Shown: positions 8,828-17,590 of the stretch, piece by piece
Layout of the letters: each line of letters starts with the position of its first letter
Numbering within the stretch: the first letter of the stretch is position 1
DNA from: Niastella soli
Lineage (GTDB): Bacteria; Bacteroidota; Bacteroidia; Chitinophagales; Chitinophagaceae
Assembly (NCBI RefSeq): GCF_017742245.1
Contig: NZ_JAGHKO010000001.1
Span: 2,757,061-2,821,060, forward strand
Length of the DNA stretch: 64,000 nt
Direction: 5' to 3'
Position numbers and translations under genes: made by a program
The notes under the pieces: model-generated
Told to the model about the DNA's origin: nothing
The model's input: the letters and a program-made list of their open reading frames with translations, nothing else
Database searches by the model: none

Positions 8828-9895
8828 ATGGCAAAATTAAATTTCGGCGGGGTGGAAGAAAATGTAGTAACTCGTGAAGAGTTCCCACTTGCCAAAGCGC
8901 AACAGGTATTGAAAAATGAAGTAGTAGCTGTAATTGGCTACGGTGTACAAGGTCCTGGCCAGGCGCTGAACCAGAAAGATAATGGTATCAATGTAATCGT
9001 AGGCCAACGGAAAAATTCAAAAACCTGGGATAAAGCTGTGAAAGATGGATTTGTACCCGGCGAAACATTGTTCGAAATTGAGGAAGCATTACAACGCGGT
9101 ACTATTATCTGCTACCTGCTGAGCGATGCTGCCCAAATTCAACTGTGGCCTACCGTTAAAAAACATTTAACTGCTGGTAAAGCATTATATTTCTCACACG
9201 GTTTTGGTATTACCTTCAACGAGCAAACTGGTATCGTTCCTCCCAAAGATGTAGACGTGTTCCTGGTAGCTCCTAAAGGTTCTGGTACTTCATTACGCCG
9301 TATGTTCCTGCAAGGCCGTGGTTTGAACAGTAGCTATGCTATTTTCCAGGATGCTACTGGTAAAGCCAAAGAAAGAGTAGTTGCCTTAGGTATTGCTGTT
9401 GGTAGCGGTTATTTGTTCGAAACTGATTTCAAAAAAGAAGTATACAGCGACTTAACTGGCGAAAGAGGTACACTGATGGGTGCTATTCAGGGTATCTTCG
9501 CTGCTCAATACCAGGTATTGCGTAGTAAAGGTCACACCCCTTCAGAAGCATTCAATGAAACTGTTGAAGAGCTGACTCAATCACTGATGCCACTGGTTGC
9601 AGAAAATGGTATGGATTGGATGTATGCCAACTGTAGCACTACTGCTCAACGCGGTGCATTGGACTGGTGGAAGAAGTTCCGTGATGCAACATTGCCTGTA
9701 TTCAACGACTTGTATGAAAGCGTTGCTACCGGTAAAGAATCACAACGTTCAATCGACAGCAACAGCCAGGTTGATTACCGTGAAAAACTGGAAGCTGAAT
9801 TGAAAGAACTGCGTGAAAGCGAAATGTGGCAAGCTGGTAAAACAGTTCGCAGCCTTCGTCCGGAAAATCAAAAACCTGCCGAAGTAGTTGCTTAA
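8828..9895 (+). CDS. ilvC: Ketol-acid reductoisomerase
   Basis: IlvC (355 residues, class I size) isomerises and reduces acetohydroxy acids to dihydroxy acids with NAD(P)H. The dinucleotide motif is GYGVQGPGQALNQ, and VIVGQRKNSKTW forms the cofactor-specificity loop. Metal-binding residues fall in YSDLTGERGTLMGAIQG, and the C-terminal domain has YANCSTTAQRGALDWW. It is preceded by a 100-nt gap with two hairpins and followed by a large branched hairpin before ilvA. Confidence 0.95.
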   Translation: MAKLNFGGVEENVVTREEFPLAKAQQVLKNEVVAVIGYGVQGPGQALNQKDNGINVIVGQRKNSKTWDKAVKDGFVPGETLFEIEEALQRGTIICYLLSDAAQIQLWPTVKKHLTAGKALYFSHGFGITFNEQTGIVPPKDVDVFLVAPKGSGTSLRRMFLQGRGLNSSYAIFQDATGKAKERVVALGIAVGSGYLFETDFKKEVYSDLTGERGTLMGAIQGIFAAQYQVLRSKGHTPSEAFNETVEELTQSLMPLVAENGMDWMYANCSTTAQRGALDWWKKFRDATLPVFNDLYESVATGKESQRSIDSNSQVDYREKLEAELKELRESEMWQAGKTVRSLRPENQKPAEVVA

Positions 9896-9909
9896 TTGCA
9901 TAGCGATAT

Positions 9910-10003
9910 AAAAAATTAGCCACCGTTCCGAAAGTCTGATAACTAAAACAGCGGAAATCAGTCGAAAGACTGGAACATTCGACGGTGGCTAATTTTTTTT
10001 TTT
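9910..10003 (+). terminator. Large branched terminator-like element between ilvC and ilvA
   Basis: A perfect 17-bp outer stem pairs 9910-9926 with 9982-9998 and ends in a T-run reaching 10003. It encloses 55 nt that can fold further: CAGTC-GAAA-GACTG (a GNRA-type loop), GTTCC/GGAAC (9925-9929 with 9972-9976) and, as an alternative, GTCGAA/TTCGAC (9961-9966 with 9978-9983). It could be a bidirectional terminator with an insert, or a regulated terminator controlling entry into ilvA. Confidence 0.7.
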
Positions 10004-10017
10004 AATATAATCAAAGT

Positions 10018-11274
10018 ATGAGCACATTCACACAAGCCAGGCCTGAATTAGAATTTCATAAAGCAGCTTTGCGGTTGAAAAAAGTGGTGAACAAAACACC
10101 GCTTATGTATAACCACAACCTGTCTAGGAAATACCAGTGCCAGGTGTACCTGAAACGGGAAGACTTGCAGGTTGTACGTTCGTACAAACTGCGGGGAGCA
10201 TATAACATGATGAGCAGTTTACCTGTCGAGCAGTTACAACGCGGTGTAGTTTGTGCCAGTGCGGGCAATCATGCACAGGGGTTTGCTTTCTCCTGCAAAA
10301 AGCTCAATGTAAAGGGTGTGGTGTTTATGCCCATTATTACACCCAGACAAAAGGTGAATCAAACCAAAATGTTTGGGGAAGAGAACATCGAAATTCAACT
10401 CATTGGCGATACATTTGATGATTGTGCCGTAGCTGCCAAACAGTTTACTGAGCAGCAGGGCATGACATTCATTCCGCCATTTGATGATTACCGGATCATT
10501 GAAGGACAGGGAACTGTAGCGGTTGAAATACTGGAAGAGCAAACAGATATTGATTATGTGTTTGTACCAGTTGGTGGTGGCGGTTTAAGTGCCGGGGTAG
10601 GAACGTATATGAAAACGTATTCTCCCAAAACAAAAATTATTGGGGTGGAGCCCGAAGGTGCTCCTTCCATGTTTGAAGCATTGAAAGCTGGCGGGCCTGT
10701 AATGCTTAGCGAAATAGATCGCTTTGTTGATGGGGCCGCTGTAAAAAGAGTAGGGGATATTACTTTCCCTATATGTAAAGAAGTGCTGGATGAAATGCAC
10801 CTGGTACCGGAAGGAAAAGCCTGTTCAACCATCTTGAAGTTATACAATGAAGATGCCATTGTGGTTGAACCAGCTGGTGCTTTATCAATTGCTGCATTGG
10901 ATGATTATGCCGATGTTATAAAAGGCAAAACTGTTGTGTGCATTATAAGTGGCAGCAACAATGATATTGATCGTATGCAGGAGATAAAAGAAAGAAGCCT
11001 GCAGTATGAAGGGTTGAAACATTATTTCCTGGTAAAGTTTGCACAACGGCCAGGTGCCCTGAAAGAGTTTGTGAATCATGTATTAGGGCCAAATGATGAC
11101 ATCACGCGGTTTGAATACATGCAGAAGACAAACAAAGAAGCCGGTCCTGCATTAGTGGGGATCGAGTTAAAGAAAAAGGAAGATTACGATATACTGTTGC
11201 TGAACATGCAACGTTATAACATAAACTATACAGCGTTAAATAAGAACGATACGCTGTTTGGGTATTTGGTATAA
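10018..11274 (+). CDS. ilvA: Threonine dehydratase (deaminase)
   Basis: IlvA is a fold-type II PLP enzyme that turns threonine into 2-oxobutyrate, the entry step to isoleucine. In this 418-residue protein the PLP Lys lies in SYKLRGAYNMM. ASAGNHAQGFAFS follows, then the phosphate-binding PVGGGGLSAG. The C-terminus has one ACT-like domain (from HYFLVKFAQRPGALKEF), so this is the single-ACT form rather than the longer two-ACT biosynthetic form. It ends the ilv gene run and has its own strong terminator. Confidence 0.95.
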   Translation: MSTFTQARPELEFHKAALRLKKVVNKTPLMYNHNLSRKYQCQVYLKREDLQVVRSYKLRGAYNMMSSLPVEQLQRGVVCASAGNHAQGFAFSCKKLNVKGVVFMPIITPRQKVNQTKMFGEENIEIQLIGDTFDDCAVAAKQFTEQQGMTFIPPFDDYRIIEGQGTVAVEILEEQTDIDYVFVPVGGGGLSAGVGTYMKTYSPKTKIIGVEPEGAPSMFEALKAGGPVMLSEIDRFVDGAAVKRVGDITFPICKEVLDEMHLVPEGKACSTILKLYNEDAIVVEPAGALSIAALDDYADVIKGKTVVCIISGSNNDIDRMQEIKERSLQYEGLKHYFLVKFAQRPGALKEFVNHVLGPNDDITRFEYMQKTNKEAGPALVGIELKKKEDYDILLLNMQRYNINYTALNKNDTLFGYLV

Positions 11275-11301
11275 AACATATGTTATCTGTTTAAGTGGTT
11301 A

Positions 11302-11332
11302 GCCATTCCGATTCATCGGAATGGCTTTTTTT
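11302..11332 (+). terminator. ilvA terminator
   Basis: A perfect 11-bp inverted repeat (11302-11312 with 11315-11325) is followed by seven T, 28 nt after the ilvA stop. Confidence 0.9.
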
Positions 11333-11390
11333 ATTGTTATTTTCCAACGATTTGAACACGTTGATCTGCAATAAAAGACTGGAAAAAAAT

Positions 11391-11423
11391 AAAAAAGCCC
11401 CCGGTTGCTAAGGGGGCTTTTTT
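11391..11423. terminator. Bidirectional terminator downstream of ilvA
   Basis: An A-run and GCCCCC arm pairs with GGGGGC and a T-run (11391-11402 with 11412-11423). The symmetrical A/T tails let it work on either strand. It is the second terminator within 100 nt of ilvA. Confidence 0.8.
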
Positions 11424-11454
11424 CAAAAAAATCCGACGGATAGTCTTCATTTAA

Positions 11455-11870
11455 TTGGATACTGGATTAACGGAAGAGTTGCTATCGGTTGCTTGGGTGG
11501 TCTTTTCATAGATATTGGGCCGTCAATGATCTTAAGGGACGGGACGGAACGTATAAGCGTCTATTGGGGACAAATAAAAAATTGATTGTCCTCATAGAAC
11601 CGGATTGGCTTTTCCTGGATATTGGCTACTAATAGGTTAATTAAATGGTACAGGGCAACTTGATATTGGATTTCTGTACACGTGGTTTTCCCCGGATATT
11701 GAATACTAATAGGGATTAAATCGATACATGGACCGATACTGGATTTTCGTAGCCTGGTTTTTCGCGGATATCAGATACAATAGTGTTAAAAAGTGCACAA
11801 GGACTGATATTGGATAATAAGGATCTGGTCTTCCACGGATAATGGAATACTGTTTCCGATCATAGATCGG
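11455..11870. repeat. Degenerate ~72-bp tandem repeat array
   Basis: A diverged unit recurs about five times. Shared words, in order, are TGGTTTTC, CGGATATTG, TACTAATAG, TTAAA and TGATATTGGAT. The TGATATTGGAT-type word lies at 11661, 11734 and 11805, giving spacings of 73 and 71 nt. Earlier copies (about 11457-11660) are longer and more diverged. No long frame crosses it, and there are no unique spacers as in CRISPR. Confidence 0.6.
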
Positions 11871-12338
11871 AAAGGATATGCTAAGGAAACAATTTATGTT
11901 TGATTAACCGTTACGGCAAAGCTCTGTCAGTGAATTATTGATACATGGCAATGAAAACAAGAGAATTGAAATGGCTATGGCTTTTACACAACAATGGTTA
12001 GAATGATCGCAGAGTATTTTTGTTGCAATTGCTGTCAGCTTATATTGGATTTTGCGCTGCAAATTTACGCAGTTATAGCACAGCAGACAAATGTCTTTGC
12101 TCAAAACTTATACACAAATAGGCCTGTTTGATAAGCGGTTAGTAATAAACACTTAGAACACTGATGAGCGTTAGTTTTACCGTATAATAACCATTTAATA
12201 AGCGTATGGTTGTATTATGCAATCATCTTGTGAGTGATGATTGATTTTAACTACTCACTTTGTGGTGGTTTGTACTACACTTTTGTCAATACTTTTGCTA
12301 CACTGCTTTGGAAATGTTAAAATATGTTAAGAAGGAAA

Positions 12339-12373
12339 GGCAAACGGCAAACGGCAGACGGCAAACGGCAGTG
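12339..12373. repeat. Heptamer repeat GGCAAAC x5
   Basis: Five consecutive 7-mers in exact phase are GGCAAAC, GGCAAAC, GGCAGAC, GGCAAAC and GGCAGTG. It is intergenic and purine-skewed, and of the same 7-nt period as several other repeats in this window. Confidence 0.85.
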
Positions 12374-12423
12374 GAGGTAGAAAGTTGATTGGGGTGACAG
12401 GGTGGATAGGGATGATAATGAGG

Positions 12424-12465
12424 GCAGGAGGTAGGAAGTGAGAGGTAGGAAGTAGGAAGTAGTAT
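12424..12465. repeat. Heptamer repeat GTAGGAA-type x6
   Basis: Six in-phase 7-mers are GCAGGAG, GTAGGAA, GTGAGAG, GTAGGAA, GTAGGAA and GTAGTAT. The same GTAGGAA word recurs at 30801-30807 near thrC. Confidence 0.8.
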
Positions 12466-12953
12466 TTGGCGGCGCAAGATCGTTGTTGATCTCAACAGGC
12501 GAGCGTCAGTATTCTCGAAAATCGGACTTTCGGCTATCTTGCGGAGTGACTCACTGCCCGGATACTTTCAAGAGCTAAAAAACATATGAACTAATAAACG
12601 GGTGTCTGGAATTCCCTATCATTAACTCTATAAATCCTGTCAACTTGTCAATCAGCAATCTGGTCAAACCGCCACTTACCATCCTGTAGCATCCTGCTGA
12701 ATAGTCTACTTTGTTGGTAAACAATAGGAAATCATTATTTGTAATATAATCTGACGTATTTGTCGTTAAATAGTATTGCAGGGATCATAAAAACTTAATA
12801 AGTATTGATAGTTATTTTGTGAAAAAAATTGCATAAACTCCGGGCAATAAGCAGTTTTTTTCGTAATTTCAATCGCTTGCTTGCTATATAATTAAACGAT
12901 TTAAAGAGAAACTGACTTTTAATTGAATTTTTTTCAAAAAACTATGCATTTTC

Positions 12954-15900
12954 ATGGCAAGTAACCTGGGTTTATACCATCCTTCCTTTGAGCGTGATGC
13001 CTGCGGCATTGGATTCGTAGCAAACATTAAGGGGCACAAAAGCCACCAGAACATCAGTGATGCATTAACCATATTGGAAAATATGGAGCATCGGGGTGCC
13101 TGTGGTTGTGAAAATAATACGGGCGATGGTGCCGGTATTATGATCCAAAATCCCCATGAGTTCTTTTTTGATGAGTGCTTAAAGCTGGGCGTACATCTGC
13201 CTGCCTTTGGCCGCTACGGTGTTGGGGTAATATTCTTCCCCCGCGAGATCCGTTTACGTGAAGAGTGTCGCGATATTTTCAATCGCGCTGCAGAAAAATT
13301 AGGGCTGGAAATTCTGGTTTACCGAAAGGTACCCGTAAATCCCGATGGGATTGGTCCTTCGGCATTGAGTGTGGAGCCTGAAATGGAACAGGTATTTATC
13401 GCCTGCCCCGACCACATCAATAACCCCATTGACTTTGAACGCAAATTATTTGTGCTGCGCAACTACGCCAGCCATACCATAAACAACACGGTTAAGAAAG
13501 ATGCGATCGGTTTTTACATTGCATCGCTTTCTTACAAAACAGTTATTTACAAAGGACAGTTAACCAGTAATCAGGTTCGTGGTTATTTCAACGATCTTAG
13601 CAATAAGAGAATGGTTTCTGCCTTTGGTCTTGTTCACTCCCGCTTTGCTACCAACACCTTCCCAAGCTGGAAACTGGCCCAACCTTTTCGTTTCATGGCC
13701 CATAACGGGGAGATCAATACGCTTCAGGGTAACCTGAACTGGTTAAAGACCAGTGAACACGGCTTTACATCTCCCTTCTTCACCAATGAAGAAATGGAAA
13801 TATTGCTGCCGATCGTTTCCGAAGGTCAGAGTGATTCTGCCTGTTTGGATAACATGATCGAGCTGCTGGCATTGACCGGTCGTCCATTACCACACGTTAT
13901 GATGATGCTGATCCCCGAAGCATGGGATGGCAACGACCAAATGGATCCATTGAAGAAAGCGTTCTATGAATTCCACGCTTCTATCATGGAGCCCTGGGAT
14001 GGTCCCGCTTCAATTTCCTTCACCGATGGAAAGATCATCGGCGCAACCCTCGACAGAAACGGTCTGCGTCCTTCCAGATATTGTGTTACCAACGATGATC
14101 GCGTGATCATGGCATCTGAAACAGGTGCATTACCTGTTGATCCTGCTATTATTATTGAAAAAGGCCGCCTGCAACCAGGTAAAATGTTCGTGGTTGATAT
14201 GGAACAGGGCCGCATCATCAGTGATGAAGAACTGAAAAATGATATCTGCTCACGCAAGCCTTATGGCGACTGGTTGAATCAATACAAGATCCGTTTGGAA
14301 GAACTGGATGAACCCCGTGTTGCATTCACCCACCTGTCAGATGCTTCTGTGCTGAAATATCAAAAAGCATTAGGCTATTCCACAGAAGATATCGACGATC
14401 TCATCACTCCCATGGCCGTTGATGGCAAAGAGCCGATCGGTTCAATGGGTACCGATACGCCTCTGGCTGTATTGAGCGATCAACCACAGCACATCTCTTC
14501 ATACTTCAAACAATTATTCGCACAGGTAACCAATCCGCCCATTGACCCCATTCGCGAAAGAATGGTTATGAGCCTGGCTACTTTTGTTGGAAATAACGAC
14601 AACTTATTATTAGAAGATCCCAAACATTGCCATACGGTGGCATTGAAACATCCGATACTTACCAGCACCGAACTGGAAAAGCTGCGCAGTATCGATACCG
14701 GTATCTTCCAGGCTAAGACCCTGCAAACTTATTTCAGAGCTGATGGTAAACCCGGTTCACTGAAGAAAGGTTTAGACAGGCTTTGCCGTTATGCAGAAGA
14801 TGCGGTACATGATGGATTTGAAGTGTTGATCCTGTGCGACCGCGCGGTAGATTCTGATCACGCTGCTATTCCTTCCTTACTGGCTACTGCCGCCGTGCAC
14901 CACTATCTTATCCGCAAAGGATTGCGCGGTAAAGTAGGTATTGTGGTTGAAGCTGGTGACGTATGGGAAGTACACCACTTTGCCTGTTTGCTCGGCTTTG
15001 GAGCTACCGCCATCAACCCATATCTGGCGCTGGCAACCATCCGCAACATGAAAGTGAACAATACGCTGCAAACTGAACTTACCTGGGACCAGCTGCGTAA
15101 GAACTATATCAAAGCGGTTTGCGACGGTTTGTTGAAAGTATTCTCTAAAATGGGGATCTCTACCCTGCAATCATACCAGGGCGCGCAGATATTTGAAATA
15201 CTTGGTTTAAATAAAGACCTCGTAGAAAAATGTTTCACTGGCGCTGTCAGCCGCATTGAAGGTATTGGCCTCGATGAGCTGGCTAAGGAAGCACTGGCCA
15301 AGCATTGGTTTGCATTCAGCCGTAAAGACATTCCGGTTGATCGTTTACCTGTAGGCGGTATTTACCAGTGGAAACGTAAAGGAGAGTTCCACCTGTTCAA
15401 CCCAACTACCATCCATCTGTTGCAATATGCAACCCGGATGAACGATTACAATACGTATAAGAAATATGCAAAAGCGGTAAACGATCAAAGCGAGAAAGCT
15501 GCCACCTTGCGCAGTATGTTCCAGTTCAAGGTGAACAGACCCGCCGTCTCAATCGATGAAGTGGAATCGGCTGAAAGCATTTTGAAACGCTTTGCTACCG
15601 GTGCTATGAGTTTTGGTTCTATTTCATGGGAAGCGCACACAACACTGGCTATTGCCATGAACCGGATTGGAGCGAAGAGTAATACCGGTGAGGGTGGTGA
15701 AGACGAAGTTCGTTATACGCCATTGCCTAACGGCGACAGCATGCGCAGCGCCATTAAACAGGTTGCAAGTGCCCGTTTTGGTGTAACCAGCTATTATCTG
15801 ACTGAAGCAGATGAGCTGCAGATCAAAATGGCACAGGGTGCAAAACCCGGTGAAGGTGGCCAGTTACCAGGTCATAAAGTAGATGACTGGATCGGTAAAA

Positions 15901-17477
15901 CCCGTCACTCAACACCAGGTGTAGGTTTAATTTCTCCGCCACCACACCACGATATTTATTCTATCGAGGACCTGGCACAACTGATCTTCGACCTGAAGAA
16001 CAGTAACCGCGCCGCCCGTATTAACGTAAAGCTGGTATCAAAAGCAGGTGTAGGTACTATTGCAGCCGGTGTGGCCAAAGCCAAAGCCGATGTAGTATTG
16101 ATCTCTGGCTTTGATGGTGGTACCGGAGCTTCACCCATCAGTTCTATAAAACATGCCGGTTTGCCATGGGAGTTAGGTTTGGCCGAAACCCATCAAACAC
16201 TGGTAAAAAATAAATTACGCAGCCGTGTTACTGTACAGGCCGATGGCCAAATGAAAACCGGTCGTGATATAGCCATCGCTACTTTACTGGGAGCAGAAGA
16301 GTGGGGTGTGGCTACAGCCGCCCTGGTGGTTGAAGGTTGTATCATGATGCGTAAATGCCACCTGAATACCTGTCCGGTTGGTGTGGCAACACAAGATCCT
16401 GAATTACGCAAACGCTTTTCAGGTAACGCAGATCACGTAGTGAACTTCTTCCAGTTCCTGGTACAGGACCTGCGTGAGATCATGGCTGAACTGGGCTTCC
16501 GCACCATTAATGAAATGGTAGGCCAGGTTGATTGCCTCGAAATGCGCGAAGGCATCAATCACTGGAAAACCAGCAAATTGGATCTGAGCCCTGTATTATA
16601 TAAAGAACCTACTGGTTTGTACACAGGCTTATACAAACAGGAAGAACAAGACCATGGTATTGCTGAAGTATTAGACTGGAAATTGTTAAAGGCTGCTCAA
16701 CCAGCGCTTGACAAACAGGAACGCATTTCTGCTTCTTTCCCGCTTAAGAATACTGACAGGACGATTGGTACGATCTTATCGAATGAGATCTCTAAAAAAT
16801 ATAAAGGTGAAGGATTGCCTGATGATACCATTCACTTCAATTTCACAGGTACTGCCGGACAAAGCTTTGGTGCTTTCAATGCAAAAGGGATAACCCTTGA
16901 GCTGGAAGGTGATGCCAATGACTATTTTGGTAAAGGATTGAGCGGCGCCAAGCTGATCGTATATCCGCCAAAACAGGCCAGCTATGTACCCGAAGAAAAT
17001 ATCATCATAGGTAACGTAGCCTTCTATGGTGCCACATCTGGTGAAGCATACATCAGAGGTAAAGCCGGTGAGCGTTTTGGTGTTCGTAACTCAGGTGCTG
17101 AAGTAGTAGTAGAGGGAGTGGGCGATCACGGTTGTGAATACATGACCGGTGGCCGCATAGTGATCCTGGGTGCCACGGGCCGCAACTTTGCTGCTGGTAT
17201 GAGCGGTGGTATAGCATATGTGTACGATGTGAAACAACAATTCGCTACACTATGCAATAAAGAAATGGTTGATCTCGATCCACTGGATGCAGAAGATGCA
17301 CAGGCGCTGAACGATATGATCACCCGCCATTACGCCTATACTGGTAGTGCCGTAGCACGCTTTGTATTGGATGATTTTGAGAACCAGTTGAAAAACTTTA
17401 TTAAAGTGTTCCCGAAAGATTACAAGAAAGCGCTGCAGGAAAAAAGCAAAGTAAAGCAAGGCGCTAAAAAGAAATAG
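12954..17477 (+). CDS. gltB: Glutamate synthase, large (alpha) subunit
   Basis: GltB (1507 residues) transfers glutamine amide nitrogen to 2-oxoglutarate. The expected 16-residue propeptide is removed to expose Cys17 (ERDACGIGF), the N-terminal nucleophile of the class II amidotransferase domain. The FMN/synthase domain includes GAMSFGSISWEAH, GEGGQLPGHKV and SGFDGGTGASP. The 3Fe-4S ligands are Cys1129, Cys1135 and Cys1140 (CIMMRKCHLNTC). A GltB C-terminal beta-helix with repeated Gly-rich turns closes the protein. gltD follows after 113 nt. Confidence 0.97.
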   Translation: MASNLGLYHPSFERDACGIGFVANIKGHKSHQNISDALTILENMEHRGACGCENNTGDGAGIMIQNPHEFFFDECLKLGVHLPAFGRYGVGVIFFPREIRLREECRDIFNRAAEKLGLEILVYRKVPVNPDGIGPSALSVEPEMEQVFIACPDHINNPIDFERKLFVLRNYASHTINNTVKKDAIGFYIASLSYKTVIYKGQLTSNQVRGYFNDLSNKRMVSAFGLVHSRFATNTFPSWKLAQPFRFMAHNGEINTLQGNLNWLKTSEHGFTSPFFTNEEMEILLPIVSEGQSDSACLDNMIELLALTGRPLPHVMMMLIPEAWDGNDQMDPLKKAFYEFHASIMEPWDGPASISFTDGKIIGATLDRNGLRPSRYCVTNDDRVIMASETGALPVDPAIIIEKGRLQPGKMFVVDMEQGRIISDEELKNDICSRKPYGDWLNQYKIRLEELDEPRVAFTHLSDASVLKYQKALGYSTEDIDDLITPMAVDGKEPIGSMGTDTPLAVLSDQPQHISSYFKQLFAQVTNPPIDPIRERMVMSLATFVGNNDNLLLEDPKHCHTVALKHPILTSTELEKLRSIDTGIFQAKTLQTYFRADGKPGSLKKGLDRLCRYAEDAVHDGFEVLILCDRAVDSDHAAIPSLLATAAVHHYLIRKGLRGKVGIVVEAGDVWEVHHFACLLGFGATAINPYLALATIRNMKVNNTLQTELTWDQLRKNYIKAVCDGLLKVFSKMGISTLQSYQGAQIFEILGLNKDLVEKCFTGAVSRIEGIGLDELAKEALAKHWFAFSRKDIPVDRLPVGGIYQWKRKGEFHLFNPTTIHLLQYATRMNDYNTYKKYAKAVNDQSEKAATLRSMFQFKVNRPAVSIDEVESAESILKRFATGAMSFGSISWEAHTTLAIAMNRIGAKSNTGEGGEDEVRYTPLPNGDSMRSAIKQVASARFGVTSYYLTEADELQIKMAQGAKPGEGGQLPGHKVDDWIGKTRHSTPGVGLISPPPHHDIYSIEDLAQLIFDLKNSNRAARINVKLVSKAGVGTIAAGVAKAKADVVLISGFDGGTGASPISSIKHAGLPWELGLAETHQTLVKNKLRSRVTVQADGQMKTGRDIAIATLLGAEEWGVATAALVVEGCIMMRKCHLNTCPVGVATQDPELRKRFSGNADHVVNFFQFLVQDLREIMAELGFRTINEMVGQVDCLEMREGINHWKTSKLDLSPVLYKEPTGLYTGLYKQEEQDHGIAEVLDWKLLKAAQPALDKQERISASFPLKNTDRTIGTILSNEISKKYKGEGLPDDTIHFNFTGTAGQSFGAFNAKGITLELEGDANDYFGKGLSGAKLIVYPPKQASYVPEENIIIGNVAFYGATSGEAYIRGKAGERFGVRNSGAEVVVEGVGDHGCEYMTGGRIVILGATGRNFAAGMSGGIAYVYDVKQQFATLCNKEMVDLDPLDAEDAQALNDMITRHYAYTGSAVARFVLDDFENQLKNFIKVFPKDYKKALQEKSKVKQGAKKK

Positions 17478-17479
17478 TA

Positions 17480-17536
17480 AATATTGAATGTTGAATGTCG
17501 AATACTGAACATGTATTGACTTCAACATTCAATATT
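17480..17536. repeat. Heptamer inverted repeat between gltB and gltD
   Basis: A perfect 16-bp inverted repeat (17480-17495 with 17521-17536) has a 25-nt loop. The left arm is in 7-nt phase (ATTGAAT, GTTGAAT, GTCGAAT, ACTGAAC), and so is the right (TTCAACA, TTCAATA, TTCAAAA, TTCATCG). It lies within the presumed gltBD transcript and would form a stem in RNA. Confidence 0.85.
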
Positions 17537-17590
17537 CAAAATTCATCGGTTCAAATAATTTAGATCTCACCTTAAACTAGAACTAATAAA

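Larger units (their letters stand above)
11871..12953. other. Long non-coding stretch upstream of gltB
   Basis: Apart from the heptamer repeats annotated separately, I see no gene, tRNA or known structured RNA here. The last 200 nt before gltB are strongly AT-rich and are the likely promoter region, but no convincing full promoter pair was found. Confidence 0.5.

Noticed and set aside
9930-9976. Possible hammerhead ribozyme in the ilvC-ilvA element (CTGATAA and GAAA words)
   Set aside because: The core needs CUGANGA; this has A at the catalytic G position, and stems I to III do not fit together. I call only a branched hairpin.
11455-11870. CRISPR-like array
   Set aside because: Units are long and degenerate with no constant-length unique spacers, and there are no cas genes in the window.
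11904-12104. Minus-strand 66-codon frame in the ilvA-gltB gap
   Set aside because: Cys-rich chance-like composition, no family likeness, and no neighbours on that strand.
12298-12495. Minus-strand frame with Ser/Thr/Pro-rich translation
   Set aside because: It is a translation of the heptamer repeats at 12339-12373 and 12424-12465, not a gene.
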